Below are positions 36,226-46,371 of a stretch of 64,000 nt of DNA, piece by piece (positions within the stretch are counted from its first letter, which is position 1; the number at the start of each line of letters is the position of its first letter). The position numbers and the translations under genes were made by a program. The stretch lies in the NCBI RefSeq assembly GCF_010092425.1, contig NZ_CP048030.1, positions 1 to 64,000 on the forward strand, written 5' to 3'. Below the pieces are notes generated by a model. That model searched no databases. It was not told the DNA's origin and worked only from the letters and a program-made list of their open reading frames with translations. The DNA is from Sinimarinibacterium sp. NLF-5-8. GTDB taxonomy: Bacteria > Pseudomonadota > Gammaproteobacteria > Nevskiales > Nevskiaceae.

Positions 36226-38285
36226 TGATGGGCGACGTCGATAACGAGATCCTGAGCGACTTTTTGATCGAGGCCGGCGAGTTGATTCAGCGCCTCGGGG
36301 GGCAGCTCGTTGAACTCGAAACTCGACCGCAAGATCATGCGCTGCTCAATGACATCTTTCGCGCGTTTCACACGGTCAAGGGCGGTGCCGGGTTTCTGGA
36401 ACTGCAACCACTGGTATCGCTGTGTCACGCGGCTGAAGATGTTTTCAACGCACTTCGGTCTGGCAAGCGTCAGGTAGACGCGGCATTGATGGACGCCGTG
36501 TTGCAGGCACTCGACGGTGTGCAGGAAATGATGGATGCGGTGGCTGAAGGTCAGCCGCTGCCTGATGCACCAGAAACATTGATTCAAACACTGCATGCCA
36601 TGGCTGCGAACAGCGAACCGGCGACGGCAGTGCCGGTCGCGGCGCCGGAGCCAGAGCCAGTGGTTGAGACGCCTGCTGCGGCAAGCGATGCCTCTGCGGT
36701 TTCGCAAACCATCAGTGAGGATGAATTCGAAGCGCTGCTTGATGAGTTGCACGGAACGGGCAAGGGGCCGGGCGCTACAGCGCAATCGGGCGATACCATC
36801 AGTGAGGATGAATTTGAAACCTTGCTGGATGAGCTGCACGGTGCAGGCAAAGGGCCGAGCAGCGTGGCAACGTCCCCTGCAACAGCGTCCGGCACGATCA
36901 GTGAAGATGAGTTTGAAGCGTTGCTGGATCAGCTGCATGGCGTTGGCAAGGGGCCTGGCGCTGCCGCCGTACCTCAGCCAACGCTGGCAGCTTCTCCGGT
37001 TGCGGCCCCGCCTCCGGTTGCCGGAGCGTCGCCACCGGCATCGGCGGCCAGTCGTGCCAGGGCGGGTTCTGCCGAGCCCGCGCGCGCCGTCGTCACCGAA
37101 ACCACGGTGCGCGTTGATACCGCCAAGCTGGATGCACTGATGAATCTGGTGGGTGAGCTGGTGCTGGTGCGTAATCGTCTCAAGGATCTGCGCGCGCGCG
37201 GGGCGGCTGCGGAGTCGATGACGCGACCGATTGGCGAGCTGGATTTCATCACGCGCGGGCTGCAAAACGCCGTCATGCAGGTTCGGATGCAGCCCGTGGG
37301 CAAGGTGTTTGCGCGTTTTCCAAAGATTGCCCGTGATGTGGCGCGTGGCTTGGGCAAGCAGGTCGAAGTCACCTTGGTCGGAGAGGACACCGATCTGGAT
37401 AAAAACCTGGTTGAGGCGCTGGCGGATCCGCTGGTGCACATGGTACGCAACAGTGTTGATCACGGCATTGAAATGCCGGACGAGCGCGTGCGCAAAGGCA
37501 AGCCTGCCGCAGGGCATCTGACGCTGAGCGCGCGCCAGCAGGGCGACAGCATTCTGATCGAGGTGCGCGATGACGGCGCCGGTATTGACGCGACGCGGGT
37601 TCGCAGCAAGGCCGTGGAGAAAGGGCTGATCAGCGCCACCGAAGCGGCACAGATGACGCCGGATGATTGTCTGCAGCTGGTGTTCTTGCCCGGCTTTTCG
37701 ACCAAGGAGCAGGTTTCCGATCTGTCCGGGCGCGGTGTCGGCATGGATGTGGTGATGTCAAAAATCCGTGCGCTGGGGGGCAGCGTTCGCATGGAATCCC
37801 GGCTGGGGCAAGGCAGTTGTGTGCATATCCGGGTGCCGTTGACGCTGGCGATTCTGTCAGCCCTGATGGTCAGCGCTGCGGGGCGCCGCTATGCCTTGCC
37901 GCTGGCGCCGGTGCTGGATGTGTTCGAGCTGGATCCGAGCGAGCCGGAACTGCTGGATTACTGGGATGTGGTGCTCACACGGCGCGACACTTTGCGGCTG
38001 ATCTATCTTGATCCATGGCTGGCGCGCCCGCGCGATGGCGTGCGCCGGCATGTGGTGGTGGCGCAGGTGGGAGAAGATCGCTACGGCTTTGTCGTTGGCG
38101 AGGTTCGGGGGCGTGAAGAAATTGTCATCAAGCCTCTGGGCGCATCGCTGCGCGGGGTTCAGGGCGTTTCGGGGGCCACGGTGCTGCCGGATGGTCGGGT
38201 GGCCTTGATTCTGGATTTTTCAGGTTTGATCGAAGTCTGGCGGCGATCGGCGCTGCGCGCGCGTGCGGAGGCACTCAATGGATAA
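36225..38285 (+). CDS. cheA: Chemotaxis histidine kinase CheA (flagellar cluster), with triple linker repeat
   Basis: A 686-residue kinase. The P1 domain carries the phospho-His49 in IFRAFHTVKGGAG. Residues about 130-290 form a Pro/Ala-rich linker with three copies of ISEDEFEALLDELHGxGKGP at 162-182, 191-211 and 224-244; I cannot see a folded P2 domain. P3 dimerisation (KLDALMNLVGELVLVRNRLK) and P4 ATPase ([30 protein letters not shown]) are complete, followed by a CheW-like P5. It phosphorylates CheY and CheB. ATG 36225 or 36228 may be used. Confidence 0.95.
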   Translation: MMGDVDNEILSDFLIEAGELIQRLGGQLVELETRPQDHALLNDIFRAFHTVKGGAGFLELQPLVSLCHAAEDVFNALRSGKRQVDAALMDAVLQALDGVQEMMDAVAEGQPLPDAPETLIQTLHAMAANSEPATAVPVAAPEPEPVVETPAAASDASAVSQTISEDEFEALLDELHGTGKGPGATAQSGDTISEDEFETLLDELHGAGKGPSSVATSPATASGTISEDEFEALLDQLHGVGKGPGAAAVPQPTLAASPVAAPPPVAGASPPASAASRARAGSAEPARAVVTETTVRVDTAKLDALMNLVGELVLVRNRLKDLRARGAAAESMTRPIGELDFITRGLQNAVMQVRMQPVGKVFARFPKIARDVARGLGKQVEVTLVGEDTDLDKNLVEALADPLVHMVRNSVDHGIEMPDERVRKGKPAAGHLTLSARQQGDSILIEVRDDGAGIDATRVRSKAVEKGLISATEAAQMTPDDCLQLVFLPGFSTKEQVSDLSGRGVGMDVVMSKIRALGGSVRMESRLGQGSCVHIRVPLTLAILSALMVSAAGRRYALPLAPVLDVFELDPSEPELLDYWDVVLTRRDTLRLIYLDPWLARPRDGVRRHVVVAQVGEDRYGFVVGEVRGREEIVIKPLGASLRGVQGVSGATVLPDGRVALILDFSGLIEVWRRSALRARAEALNG
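36708..36956 (+). repeat. Three in-frame 63-base repeats in cheA
   Basis: Repeats lie at 36708-36770, 36795-36857 and 36894-36956, each encoding T-I-S-E-D-E-F-E-x-L-L-D-(E/Q)-L-H-G-x-G-K-G-P. Codon differences between copies (for example GAATTC, GAATTT, GAGTTT) show they are not recent duplicates and are held by protein-level selection. Confidence 0.9.
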
Positions 38286-39018
38286 ACTCTCGGTCATTGG
38301 CGTGGTGCTGGCACTGTTCGCACTGATCGTCGGCAGCATTCTGAAGGGTGCGGGCGTTGCTTCGCTGGTCAATTCAGCCGCGTTTACGATCGTCGTGATC
38401 GGAACCACGGCCTCGATTCTGTTGCATACCCCGCCGGTGACGTTCAAGCATGGGATGCGCATCGTCAAATGGGCATTCAAGCCGCCGCTGCAGGATCCGG
38501 CGGCGCTGATCGCGCGCATCGTCGAGTGGAGCGGGGTGGCGCGCAAGCAGGGGCTGCTGGCGCTCGAAAGTGTGGTGCAGAGCGAGGAAGATCCATTCCT
38601 CAAGAAAGGCTTGCAGATGTTGGTGGATGGCACCGAGCCCGAGATGATTCGCAATATCCTGGAGGTTGAACTGCAAACCAGCGAGCACTTTGACCAACAG
38701 GGGGCCAAGGTGTTCGAGGGGATGGGGATCTATGCGCCGACACTGGGCATCATCGGCGCCGTGCTGGGGCTGATTGCCGTGATGAAGAATCTGGCCGATC
38801 CCAGCAAGCTGGGGCCGGGTATTGCAGCGGCATTCACGGCCACGATTTACGGCATTGGTCTGGCCAATCTGTTCTTTTTACCGATTGCCAACAAGCTCAA
38901 GGCTGTGATTGCGGATCAGGTGCGAATGCGCGAGATGATGATCGAGGGGCTGATTGCGATCTCCCAAGGCGAAAACCCGCGCAATATCGAAGTCAAGCTG
39001 CAAGGCTTTGTTCACTGA
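38278..39018 (+). CDS. motC: Flagellar motor stator protein MotC (MotA family)
   Basis: A 246-residue MotA/TolQ/ExbB-family membrane protein with four predicted helices. MGIYAPTLGIIGAVLGLIAV is the conserved third-helix region, followed by LGPGIAAAFTATIYGIGLAN and a cytoplasmic loop containing PEMIRNILEVEL. With MotD it forms an ion-driven stator around the flagellar rotor. The ATG overlaps the last 8 bases of cheA. Gene order cheA-motC-motD is that of Pseudomonas-type flagellar clusters, so this is named MotC rather than MotA. Confidence 0.9.
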   Translation: MDKLSVIGVVLALFALIVGSILKGAGVASLVNSAAFTIVVIGTTASILLHTPPVTFKHGMRIVKWAFKPPLQDPAALIARIVEWSGVARKQGLLALESVVQSEEDPFLKKGLQMLVDGTEPEMIRNILEVELQTSEHFDQQGAKVFEGMGIYAPTLGIIGAVLGLIAVMKNLADPSKLGPGIAAAFTATIYGIGLANLFFLPIANKLKAVIADQVRMREMMIEGLIAISQGENPRNIEVKLQGFVH

Positions 39019-39030
39019 ACCGCCGCATCC

Positions 39031-40014
39031 ATGGCCAGAAAGCACAAACATGAAGAACACGCCAATCATGAAGCGTGGGCGATTCCCTATGGCGATCTGG
39101 TGACACTGCTGCTGGCCTTTTTTGTGGTGATGTATGCCGTCTCATCGATCAACGAGGGCAAATACAGGGTGATGGCGGAGTCGATGACCACGGCATTTGG
39201 CGGCCCGCCGAGATCATTCAAGCCGGTTCAGATTGGGGATCAGCCCGAGCGTGGCATGCAGCCCGATGCCTTGTTCAATACCGTGTCGATGCGCGGTTTT
39301 GAACAGGAGCGCAGCACCGTGTTGCCGAATACGCCGAGCGCCCGATTGGGGGGAGATGACATTGAGCCCAGTCGCGACAGCATCGAGCGGGTACAAGGTC
39401 GGCGCGCCGAGGTCGAGCTGATGGCCATGTCCAAAGCGGTGCAGCAGGCCATGCAGGAGCTGATCGAGCAGGAGCGCCTGATCGTGCGCCGTACCGATCG
39501 CGGGCTTGAGATCGAGATCAACACCGATATTCTGTTTGCCAGTGGCGCGGCCAACATCAGCCAGACTGCCGTTGTGATTCTGGAACGTCTGGCTCGTGTG
39601 CTGGCGCCATTTCCCAACGCTTTGCAAATCGAAGGGCATACCGATGATCGGCCGATTGCGACCTTGGCGTTTCCTTCCAATTGGGAGTTGTCAGCCGCGC
39701 GCGCGGCGACGGTTGTGCACCTGTTCATGCGCAGCGGTGTCGAGCCGACACGGATGACGGTCGTCGGGCTGGGTGAATATCATCCGGCAGCCAGCAATGC
39801 CACGACTGAAGGGCGTAATCGCAATCGCCGTGTCGTCATCGTTGCCTTGGCGCGGACGCAGCTGATGCGCAGTGGTGTTACGCAAGTGGACGCTCCATTC
39901 GGGCCTCATGTGGATGGCGTGGTGCGCGTGCCAACGCCAGCCATAGTCGAGCAAGGAGCGGTGCCGGAAGCAGGGGCGACGTCTGCCACAAGTGGAGTTG
40001 CTGATGATGATTGA
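39031..40014 (+). CDS. motD: Flagellar motor stator protein MotD (MotB family)
   Basis: A 327-residue MotB-type protein. The single N-terminal helix (GDLVTLLLAFFVVMYAVSSI, from about residue 24) contains the proton-carrying Asp near its start. The C-terminal OmpA-like peptidoglycan domain has ITDILFASGAANIS-type and IEGHTDDRPIATLAFPSNWE, LSAARAATVVHLF and EGRNRNRRVVI. It anchors the MotC/MotD stator to the wall. Its tail ends in an Ala/Thr-rich stretch. The 3' end overlaps cheW by 11 bases. Confidence 0.92.
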   Translation: MARKHKHEEHANHEAWAIPYGDLVTLLLAFFVVMYAVSSINEGKYRVMAESMTTAFGGPPRSFKPVQIGDQPERGMQPDALFNTVSMRGFEQERSTVLPNTPSARLGGDDIEPSRDSIERVQGRRAEVELMAMSKAVQQAMQELIEQERLIVRRTDRGLEIEINTDILFASGAANISQTAVVILERLARVLAPFPNALQIEGHTDDRPIATLAFPSNWELSAARAATVVHLFMRSGVEPTRMTVVGLGEYHPAASNATTEGRNRNRRVVIVALARTQLMRSGVTQVDAPFGPHVDGVVRVPTPAIVEQGAVPEAGATSATSGVADDD

Positions 40015-40495
40015 AAGTCAATCACAACCAATCATCCGCCGGGATGACAATGTTTCACGCTGGGTTTGTTTCTATCTGAACCAGCAAATTTATGGATTGC
40101 CGATTCTGGATGTCCAGGAAGTTCTGAGCCAGTTTGATATCGAGCCGGTTCCGGGAACCGATCCACAGGTGCTGGGCGTGATCAATCTGCGCGGAACCGT
40201 CGTCACGGTATTGGATCTGCGTCGTCGGCTGGGAGCCGAGGTTACCGAAGTCAACGATACTTCGCGGGTGATCATCATTGATCATGGCGCAGAGCACTTT
40301 GGCTTGCTGGTGGATCATGTTGCCGATGTTCGCAAGGTGGTTGATGGCGCCATCAAACCTGCCCCGGAAATGGGGCTGGCCGCAGGCAGTGTCAAGTATC
40401 GGGGCATCTACAACAAAGACCGAGAAATGTTGACGCTGCTGGATGCGGCATCGTTGATCGAAGGGGCAAGTTTTGTAGTGGCGCCCGGTGCCTGA
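40004..40495 (+). CDS. cheW: Chemotaxis coupling protein CheW (flagellar cluster)
   Basis: A 163-residue CheW domain with [34 protein letters not shown] and LLVDHVADVRKV. The NLRG motif is the usual receptor/kinase-binding mark. It couples receptors to CheA. I choose the ATG at 40004, inside motD, with GGAG 6 bases upstream; ATG 40007 is equally possible. It ends the first chemotaxis gene set; 63 bases separate it from the STAS gene. Confidence 0.93.
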   Translation: MMIESQSQPIIRRDDNVSRWVCFYLNQQIYGLPILDVQEVLSQFDIEPVPGTDPQVLGVINLRGTVVTVLDLRRRLGAEVTEVNDTSRVIIIDHGAEHFGLLVDHVADVRKVVDGAIKPAPEMGLAAGSVKYRGIYNKDREMLTLLDAASLIEGASFVVAPGA

Positions 40496-40558
40496 CTTTA
40501 TCGTTGTCGGGCACGGTCAGGTCTTTTTCGTTTTGATTAAGGTGTTTGAGAGGTCGAT

Positions 40559-40864
40559 ATGCCGGATATTTCCCCCGATCAAGCTGTGCTTGGGCGTGGC
40601 ACACTGGTGCTGCCTGCGGATCTGGGCATCGAGCAGGTGCATGATTTGCGGCGGATCCTCGATGATGTGCTGACTCAAACAACGCCGGTCGAAATCATGG
40701 CTGCCGATGTCGCTCGCATCCATGCCGCCGCATTGCAGTTGCTGGCCGCTTTTTGCCGCGATCGCCGTCAGGCGGGCACGATGACGCGCTGGTCGCAGCC
40801 TTCCACAACACTGCGTCAAGCTGTAGAAAATCTCGGGTTATCCCCGTGGATCGAATTACCCTAG
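40559..40864 (+). CDS. STAS-domain protein at the head of the second chemotaxis cluster
   Basis: A 101-residue protein with the sulfate transporter/anti-sigma antagonist fold: GTLVLPADLGIEQVHDLRRI, then VEIMAADVARIHAAALQLLA and TLRQAVENLGLSPWIELP. In SpoIIAA-like proteins a Ser or Thr phosphorylation site sits in the D-x-S/T-x-x-x-S-G-x-x-x-L loop. Here the aligned stretch is ARIHAAALQLL with Ala at that place, so phosphorylation seems unlikely. Small STAS proteins of this kind often precede cheY-cheA in proteobacteria. cheY follows after 8 bases. Confidence 0.75.
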   Translation: MPDISPDQAVLGRGTLVLPADLGIEQVHDLRRILDDVLTQTTPVEIMAADVARIHAAALQLLAAFCRDRRQAGTMTRWSQPSTTLRQAVENLGLSPWIELP

Positions 40865-40872
40865 GAGCATGC

Positions 40873-41235
40873 ATGAGCCGTATTCTTGCCGTAGACGATT
40901 CCAACTCCATGCGAGAGATGGTGGCGTTTACATTGAAAACTGCCGGGTTTGATGTCGCCGAGGCGGCAGATGGCGTTGAGGCGCTCGCCATGGCCCAGAA
41001 AGAAAAATTCAGACTGGTGCTGTGTGATGTGAACATGCCCCGAATGGACGGCATCACCTTGGTCAAGGAATTGCGTCAACTGCCGGATTACAAATTCACG
41101 CCGTTGCTGATGCTGACCACCGAAGCCGGCCCGGAAAAAAAGCAGGAGGGTCGTGCGGCCGGGGCAACTGGCTGGCTGGTCAAACCGTTCAATCCTGAGC
41201 AATTGATTGCCACCATCAACAAAGTGATTGGTTGA
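40873..41235 (+). CDS. cheY: Chemotaxis response regulator CheY (second cluster)
   Basis: A 120-residue receiver with phosphoacceptor Asp52 in LVLCDVNMPRMDG, acidic pair in AVDDSNSMREMVAFTL, Thr in LMLTTEAG and Lys in WLVKPFNPEQL. The AGGAGC before the ATG is a good ribosome site. It differs from the first CheY in the helix-1 sequence, suggesting a different target or a phosphate sink. It stands between the STAS gene and the second cheA. Confidence 0.94.
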   Translation: MSRILAVDDSNSMREMVAFTLKTAGFDVAEAADGVEALAMAQKEKFRLVLCDVNMPRMDGITLVKELRQLPDYKFTPLLMLTTEAGPEKKQEGRAAGATGWLVKPFNPEQLIATINKVIG

Positions 41236-41240
41236 CTGCC

Positions 41241-43265
41241 ATGGCCACGATCGATCTTGCGCAGTTTCATCAAACCTTCTTCGAAGAAAGTTTCGAAGGC
41301 CTGGATACGATGGAAGCGACGCTGTTGAGTCTGGATCTCGACGCTGCGGATGCCGAGGCGATCAACACCATTTTTCGTGCAGCACACTCCATCAAGGGCG
41401 GAGCAGGCACTTTTGGTTTCAGTGCCATTTCCAGTTTTACCCATGGACTCGAAACCCTGCTGGATCGTGTGCGCAGCGGTCAGCATGTCTTGAGTCAGAG
41501 CGATGTCGATCTGCTGCTGCGCGCGGTCGATACCACGCGCGCCATGCTGCGCGCGGCCGGCAGCGGGGATGTCATCGACGTTGAAACCGTTGCCCAGACA
41601 CAGGCGGCCATTGATCGGGTGCTGAATGATTCGGCAAGTGCGCAGGCCACACAGCCCGAAGTGGTGGCAGCGCCAAGTGGCCATTGGAAGATTCGTTTTG
41701 CGCCGTATGCGAGTCTGTTTGCCAGCGGCAATGACCCGGTCAGAATCTTGCGTGAGTTGCAGACGCTGGGGCGCTCGCATGTTCAGTGTGATCTTCAGCG
41801 GCTGCCGGCATGGTCGGCATTACAGCCTGAGCAATGTTATCTGGCCTGGGAAATCGAGCTTGAGGGAGACTGCACCGAAGCCGAGATTTTTGAGGTTTTT
41901 GCCTGGGTTGAGGATGAGTCCGATTTACGGATCGAGGCTCTTGCCGCGACAGACTCGCCGACGCCGCCAGCCGCCGCGGTCGAGACGCCCCTTGCGAGTG
42001 CCGTGCCGGATGAGCCTCCCGCAGCGGTACATAAACCGGTCAGCGCAGCTGTGGCGCCGGCGGCGTCGCGGCGCAGCCTGAGCGAAAGCTCGACGATCCG
42101 TGTCGGCACCGCCAAGATCGATGCACTGATCAATCTGGTGGGTGAGCTGGTCATTACACAGGCGATGTTGCAGCAGACGGCGGCATCGCTGGATCCGGTG
42201 CAGCATGAACGACTGATTCAGGGGCTGGCGCTGCTGGATCGCAATACCCGTGAACTGCAAGAGGCCGTGATGTCCACCCGGATGATGCCGGTGGAGTCGG
42301 TGTTCAACCGCTTTCCCCGCATGGTGCGGGATGTGGCGGCCAAGCTGGGCAAGCAGGTTCACCTGCAAACCGTTGGCGAGAGCACAGAGCTGGACAAGGG
42401 CGTGATCGAACGCATTGCAGATCCGTTGACGCATCTGGTACGCAATTCACTCGACCATGGTCTGGAAACAGCAGAACAGCGCATCGCTGCGGGCAAAGAT
42501 CCCAGCGGTACGATTACGCTCAAGGCAGCACACCAGGGAGGGCATATCGTCATCGAGGTCATGGATGACGGGCGCGGACTGAATCGCCAGAAGATTCTCG
42601 ACAAGGCGCAGCAGCGCGGCATTGAGGTGCCGGCCAACCCTGCCGATGCCGATGTCTGGCAGCTGATTTTTGCGCCGGGGTTTTCCACCGCCGAGCAGAT
42701 CACCGATGTTTCCGGGCGTGGCGTCGGCATGGATGTGGTGAAGAAGAATATCCAGGCCTTGAGTGGCCAGATCGAGATTGCGTCTGCGCAGGGGCAGGGC
42801 ATGCGCGTCATCATCCGTCTGCCGCTGACGTTGGCGATTCTCGATGGGATGTCGGTGCGGGTGGGCGAGGATATTTTCATCGTTCCGCTGAATTGCATCG
42901 TCGAATCCCTGCAGCCACAGCCGGGGCAGGTTCGCACGATGACCGGTGATGTGCGGGTGGTGAAGGTTCGGGATGAATATCTGGCGGTTGTCTCGCTGCA
43001 ACAGCTTTTCAATATCCGCGCCGATACCAGTGAGCCGCATGAAGGAATTCTGGTTCTGCTCGAGGCCGAAGGCCGCAAAGTGGCGGTGCAAGTCGATGAG
43101 CTGGTCGGACAGCAGCAGGTGGTGATCAAATCGCTTGAAGCCAATTACCGACGGGTTGGCGGTATTTCGGGCGCCACCATTCTCGGCGATGGCCGGGTGG
43201 CGTTGATTTTGGACGCGGCTGAGCTGGTGCGAGGCCATGCGGCGCGCGCGCGCGCTGCGTCATGA
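41241..43265 (+). CDS. cheA: Chemotaxis histidine kinase CheA (second cluster)
   Basis: A 674-residue kinase. P1 has the phospho-His49 in [17 protein letters not shown]. Residues about 145-235 contain a folded extra domain ([40 protein letters not shown]) of the type found in class CheA proteins of this gene arrangement. P3 ([20 protein letters not shown]), P4 ([30 protein letters not shown]) and P5 are complete. It lacks the linker repeats of the first CheA. The ATG at 41241 is chosen over a TTG at 41232; no strong Shine-Dalgarno is present. Confidence 0.94.
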   Translation: MATIDLAQFHQTFFEESFEGLDTMEATLLSLDLDAADAEAINTIFRAAHSIKGGAGTFGFSAISSFTHGLETLLDRVRSGQHVLSQSDVDLLLRAVDTTRAMLRAAGSGDVIDVETVAQTQAAIDRVLNDSASAQATQPEVVAAPSGHWKIRFAPYASLFASGNDPVRILRELQTLGRSHVQCDLQRLPAWSALQPEQCYLAWEIELEGDCTEAEIFEVFAWVEDESDLRIEALAATDSPTPPAAAVETPLASAVPDEPPAAVHKPVSAAVAPAASRRSLSESSTIRVGTAKIDALINLVGELVITQAMLQQTAASLDPVQHERLIQGLALLDRNTRELQEAVMSTRMMPVESVFNRFPRMVRDVAAKLGKQVHLQTVGESTELDKGVIERIADPLTHLVRNSLDHGLETAEQRIAAGKDPSGTITLKAAHQGGHIVIEVMDDGRGLNRQKILDKAQQRGIEVPANPADADVWQLIFAPGFSTAEQITDVSGRGVGMDVVKKNIQALSGQIEIASAQGQGMRVIIRLPLTLAILDGMSVRVGEDIFIVPLNCIVESLQPQPGQVRTMTGDVRVVKVRDEYLAVVSLQQLFNIRADTSEPHEGILVLLEAEGRKVAVQVDELVGQQQVVIKSLEANYRRVGGISGATILGDGRVALILDAAELVRGHAARARAAS

Positions 43266-43291
43266 GGGATCACAGTGAGAAAAGGCATGCC

Positions 43292-43807
43292 ATGAGCGCA
43301 TTAGACACAAAAGAACGATCGACGGAGATGGGGTTGCTGCCCAGCATGCCCAACGAGTTTTTGACCTTTACACTGGGCGATGAGGAATATGGCGTGGATA
43401 TCCTCAAGGTTCAGGAGATTCGCGGTTACGACACCGTTACCAAGGTGCCCAACGCCCCGGATTTCATCAAGGGCGTGATCAATCTGCGCGGAACCATTGT
43501 TCCGGTGGTTGATCTGCGCTTGAAGTTTCGGCTGGGCAGAGCCGATTACAACGAATTTACCGTGATGATCATCCTCACTGTGGCGGGTCGGGTGATGGGT
43601 ATCGTGGTTGACGGTGTTTCGGATGTCCTGCAGCTGACCCCGGAACAAATTCGGCCTGCGCCTGAATTTGGCGGCGCAATGAACACCAAATTCATCACTG
43701 GCATCGGTACGCTCGATCAGCGCATGCTGATTTTGATCGACATTGAAAAAATGATGACCAGCGAGGACATGGCACTCGTTGATTCCGGCGCGCAAGGCGT
43801 GCAGTGA
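43292..43807 (+). CDS. cheW: Chemotaxis coupling protein CheW (second cluster)
   Basis: A 171-residue CheW with [40 protein letters not shown] and [19 protein letters not shown] choose the ATG at 43292, with AAAGG upstream, over an ATG at 43262 that overlaps the cheA stop. It couples the following receptor to the second CheA. The stop overlaps the GTG of the receptor gene. Confidence 0.94.
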   Translation: MSALDTKERSTEMGLLPSMPNEFLTFTLGDEEYGVDILKVQEIRGYDTVTKVPNAPDFIKGVINLRGTIVPVVDLRLKFRLGRADYNEFTVMIILTVAGRVMGIVVDGVSDVLQLTPEQIRPAPEFGGAMNTKFITGIGTLDQRMLILIDIEKMMTSEDMALVDSGAQGVQ

Positions 43808-46218
43808 GTGAAGCCATGACTGAATCAACTCCTTCAAACAACCTTCACGATTCCGTGACGGCGACAACCCCGAATCCCAAGCAAGGTGGAAATGCCATGA
43901 GCCAGAGCACTTCAAAGGCACCTGAGATGACTGAAAAAGCAGAAAAGACCAGCAAAAAAGCCTCGGTCAAACGAACCCGCAGCACAGAGTCGGCACGCAA
44001 GGCGGGCGGCAAGGCGATTGCACCTGCGGCTTCCGCCTCGCGCGACTTGCGGATGCCAACGATCGACACGGTGCTGGCTGTTGCCGAATACACCCCCGAT
44101 GGCGAATTGGTCAATGCCAATGAACATTACCTGACGCTGCTGGGCTGGTCGCTGGATGAGGTGCAAGGCCGCCGTCATGCCGATCTGCTGGACCCGAGTG
44201 AAGCCGATACGCACAAGATGCTGTGGAAGGCGCTGGAGCAAGGTGAGCCTGCGGGGGGGCGTCATAAATATCTGGGCAAGGGTGGGCGCGAAGTTTGGCT
44301 CCAGTCCAGTTTTGGCGTGCTGACCGATCGCAATGGCAAGCCGACGCGCATCGTTGAGATGGCGATGGATGTCACCAGTGAATGGATAGAGGTCGAAGCG
44401 ATGCGAGCCGATCTGCGGGTTCGCAAGCAGATCATGGATTTGACCCACATCGTTTCATATGCAGACAAAAAGGGCGATATTCTGGAGTTCAACCAGAAAT
44501 ACATGGAGATTTCTAAGTTTTCGCCCGAGGAGCTGATCGGGTCGCCACACAGCATTACCCGCCACCCGGATATGCCCAAGTCGGCGTTCAAGGATCTCTG
44601 GAATACCATCGGTCATGGCAAGCCCTGGCGCGGCATGATCAAAAACCGGGCCAAGGATGGGACGGTTTATTACGTCGATACCGTGGTGGCACCGTTTATT
44701 GGCAAAAACGGCAAGCCCGAAAAATACCTGGGCGCGCGCTATGAGATTACCGAAGCCGAACTGGCGCGGCAGAACATGCAGGGCACCATGGATGCCTTGA
44801 ACCGGTCAATGGCGGTGATCGACTTTGATCTGGATGGGCGCATTCTCAGCGCCAATGCCAATTTTTTGAACGTTGTCGGTTACTCGCTGGACGAAGTCAA
44901 AGGACAGCATCACAGCATGTTTGTTGATGCACAGTTTCGTGCCAGTCCGGAGTATCGGCAGCTCTGGGAAAAGTTCAAAAAGGGTGAGTTTGAAGCCGGA
45001 CAGTTCAAGCGGATCGCCAAAGATGGGCGAGAAGTCTGGTTGCAGGCCAGTTATAACCCGATTTGTGATGAACTGGGACGGCCAGTCAAAGTTACCAAGT
45101 TTGCCACCGATATCACCGCACAGGTTCATGCCAGCCGTGCCCTGCAGGTTGCAGTCGAGCAAACCCAGGAAGTGGTTGCTGCGGCCAAGGAGGGGGATCT
45201 GACCCAGCGGATTCCGCTGGATGGCAAGGACGGCTCCATCCTCGATCTGTGTGAAGGTATCAATGCGCTGATGGACAACATGGCCGATGTGGTCGGCCAG
45301 ATCCAGACTGCGACCGAGGCGATCAATACCGCAGCACGCGAAATTTCCACCGGCAACGCTGATTTGGCCGCGCGCACCGAACAGCAAGCCGCGTCTTTGG
45401 AGGAAACGGCTTCATCAATGGAGGAGCTGACTTCCACGGTGCGTCAGAACGCCGACAATGCGCGCCAGGCCAATCAATTGGCGATTGGTGCGGCTGACGT
45501 GGCCAGCAAAGGGGGCAGCGTGGTTGGCGAAGTCGTGACCACGATGTCGGCAATCAATGAGTCCAGCAAAAAGATCGTGGACATCATCAGCGTCATCGAC
45601 GGTATTGCATTCCAGACCAATATTCTGGCACTCAACGCTGCGGTTGAAGCCGCGCGCGCAGGTGAACAGGGGCGTGGTTTTGCGGTCGTCGCGGCCGAAG
45701 TTCGCAGCCTGGCGCAGCGTTCTGCGGGGGCGGCCAAGGAGATCAAGACCCTGATCGGCGATTCGGTCGAAAAAGTGGGCAACGGTTCCAAGCTGGTCGA
45801 GCAGGCCGGGCGCACGATGGAAGAAATCGTCACCAGTGTGAAGCGTGTGACCGACATCATGGCCGAGATCAGTGCCGCATCCCAGGAGCAGAGCCAGGGC
45901 ATCGAGCAGGTCAATCAGGCGATTACGTCGATGGATGAGGTCACCCAGCAAAACGCCGCGTTGGTCGAAGAAGCCTCTGCCGCCGCGCGTTCGCTCGAAG
46001 AACAGGCCGGTAACCTCAGCAACTCGGTCAGCCAGTTCCGGCTCAGTGATGATCAGGTTCTGGCAGCACCGGCGCGCGCGCCGGCCTACGCTGCACCGAC
46101 AGCTGCTCGACCCGCGCCGCGTCCGGCACCGCGTCCCGCACCACGGCCTGCACAAGCCCCGCGTGCACGGCCAGTGGCCAAGAGCAGCGGCGATGATGGT
46201 CAGTGGACCGAATTCTGA
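43804..46218 (+). CDS. Soluble methyl-accepting chemotaxis protein with three PAS domains and a C-terminal CheR-type pentapeptide
   Basis: An 804-residue receptor without a clear membrane helix. A Lys/Ser-rich N-terminus precedes PAS domains at about 80-195, 200-320 and 325-440. The second has the Aer-like [19 protein letters not shown]-like segment ([20 protein letters not shown]) leads to the MCP signalling domain with tip [20 protein letters not shown]. After a Pro/Arg/Ala linker it ends DDGQWTEF, resembling the NWETF tether for CheR/CheB. It probably senses redox or an internal ligand. Start GTG 43804 overlaps cheW; ATG 43816 or 43897 are alternatives. Confidence 0.93.
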   Translation: MSEAMTESTPSNNLHDSVTATTPNPKQGGNAMSQSTSKAPEMTEKAEKTSKKASVKRTRSTESARKAGGKAIAPAASASRDLRMPTIDTVLAVAEYTPDGELVNANEHYLTLLGWSLDEVQGRRHADLLDPSEADTHKMLWKALEQGEPAGGRHKYLGKGGREVWLQSSFGVLTDRNGKPTRIVEMAMDVTSEWIEVEAMRADLRVRKQIMDLTHIVSYADKKGDILEFNQKYMEISKFSPEELIGSPHSITRHPDMPKSAFKDLWNTIGHGKPWRGMIKNRAKDGTVYYVDTVVAPFIGKNGKPEKYLGARYEITEAELARQNMQGTMDALNRSMAVIDFDLDGRILSANANFLNVVGYSLDEVKGQHHSMFVDAQFRASPEYRQLWEKFKKGEFEAGQFKRIAKDGREVWLQASYNPICDELGRPVKVTKFATDITAQVHASRALQVAVEQTQEVVAAAKEGDLTQRIPLDGKDGSILDLCEGINALMDNMADVVGQIQTATEAINTAAREISTGNADLAARTEQQAASLEETASSMEELTSTVRQNADNARQANQLAIGAADVASKGGSVVGEVVTTMSAINESSKKIVDIISVIDGIAFQTNILALNAAVEAARAGEQGRGFAVVAAEVRSLAQRSAGAAKEIKTLIGDSVEKVGNGSKLVEQAGRTMEEIVTSVKRVTDIMAEISAASQEQSQGIEQVNQAITSMDEVTQQNAALVEEASAAARSLEEQAGNLSNSVSQFRLSDDQVLAAPARAPAYAAPTAARPAPRPAPRPAPRPAQAPRARPVAKSSGDDGQWTEF

Positions 46219-46272
46219 TGTGGCTTTAAGTTCAACGGATCAAGATCATCAAAATGATGCAAGTCGATGAAT

Positions 46273-46315
46273 GCGCGCGCCTGCTGACAGCCAGTGATGG
46301 CCTGTTGGCGCGCGC
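46273..46315 (+). other. GC hairpin upstream of cheR
   Basis: GCGCGCGCC and GGCGCGCGC form a perfect 9-bp stem around a 25-base loop in the 153-base gap between the PAS receptor and cheR. There is no T-tract. Nothing else was recognised in the gap. Confidence 0.45.
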
Positions 46316-46371
46316 GTCCGATCCAGCTTGTGTATGTTCGAAGCGGCGGCTTGCCGCTCAAAGGAGCTTTC

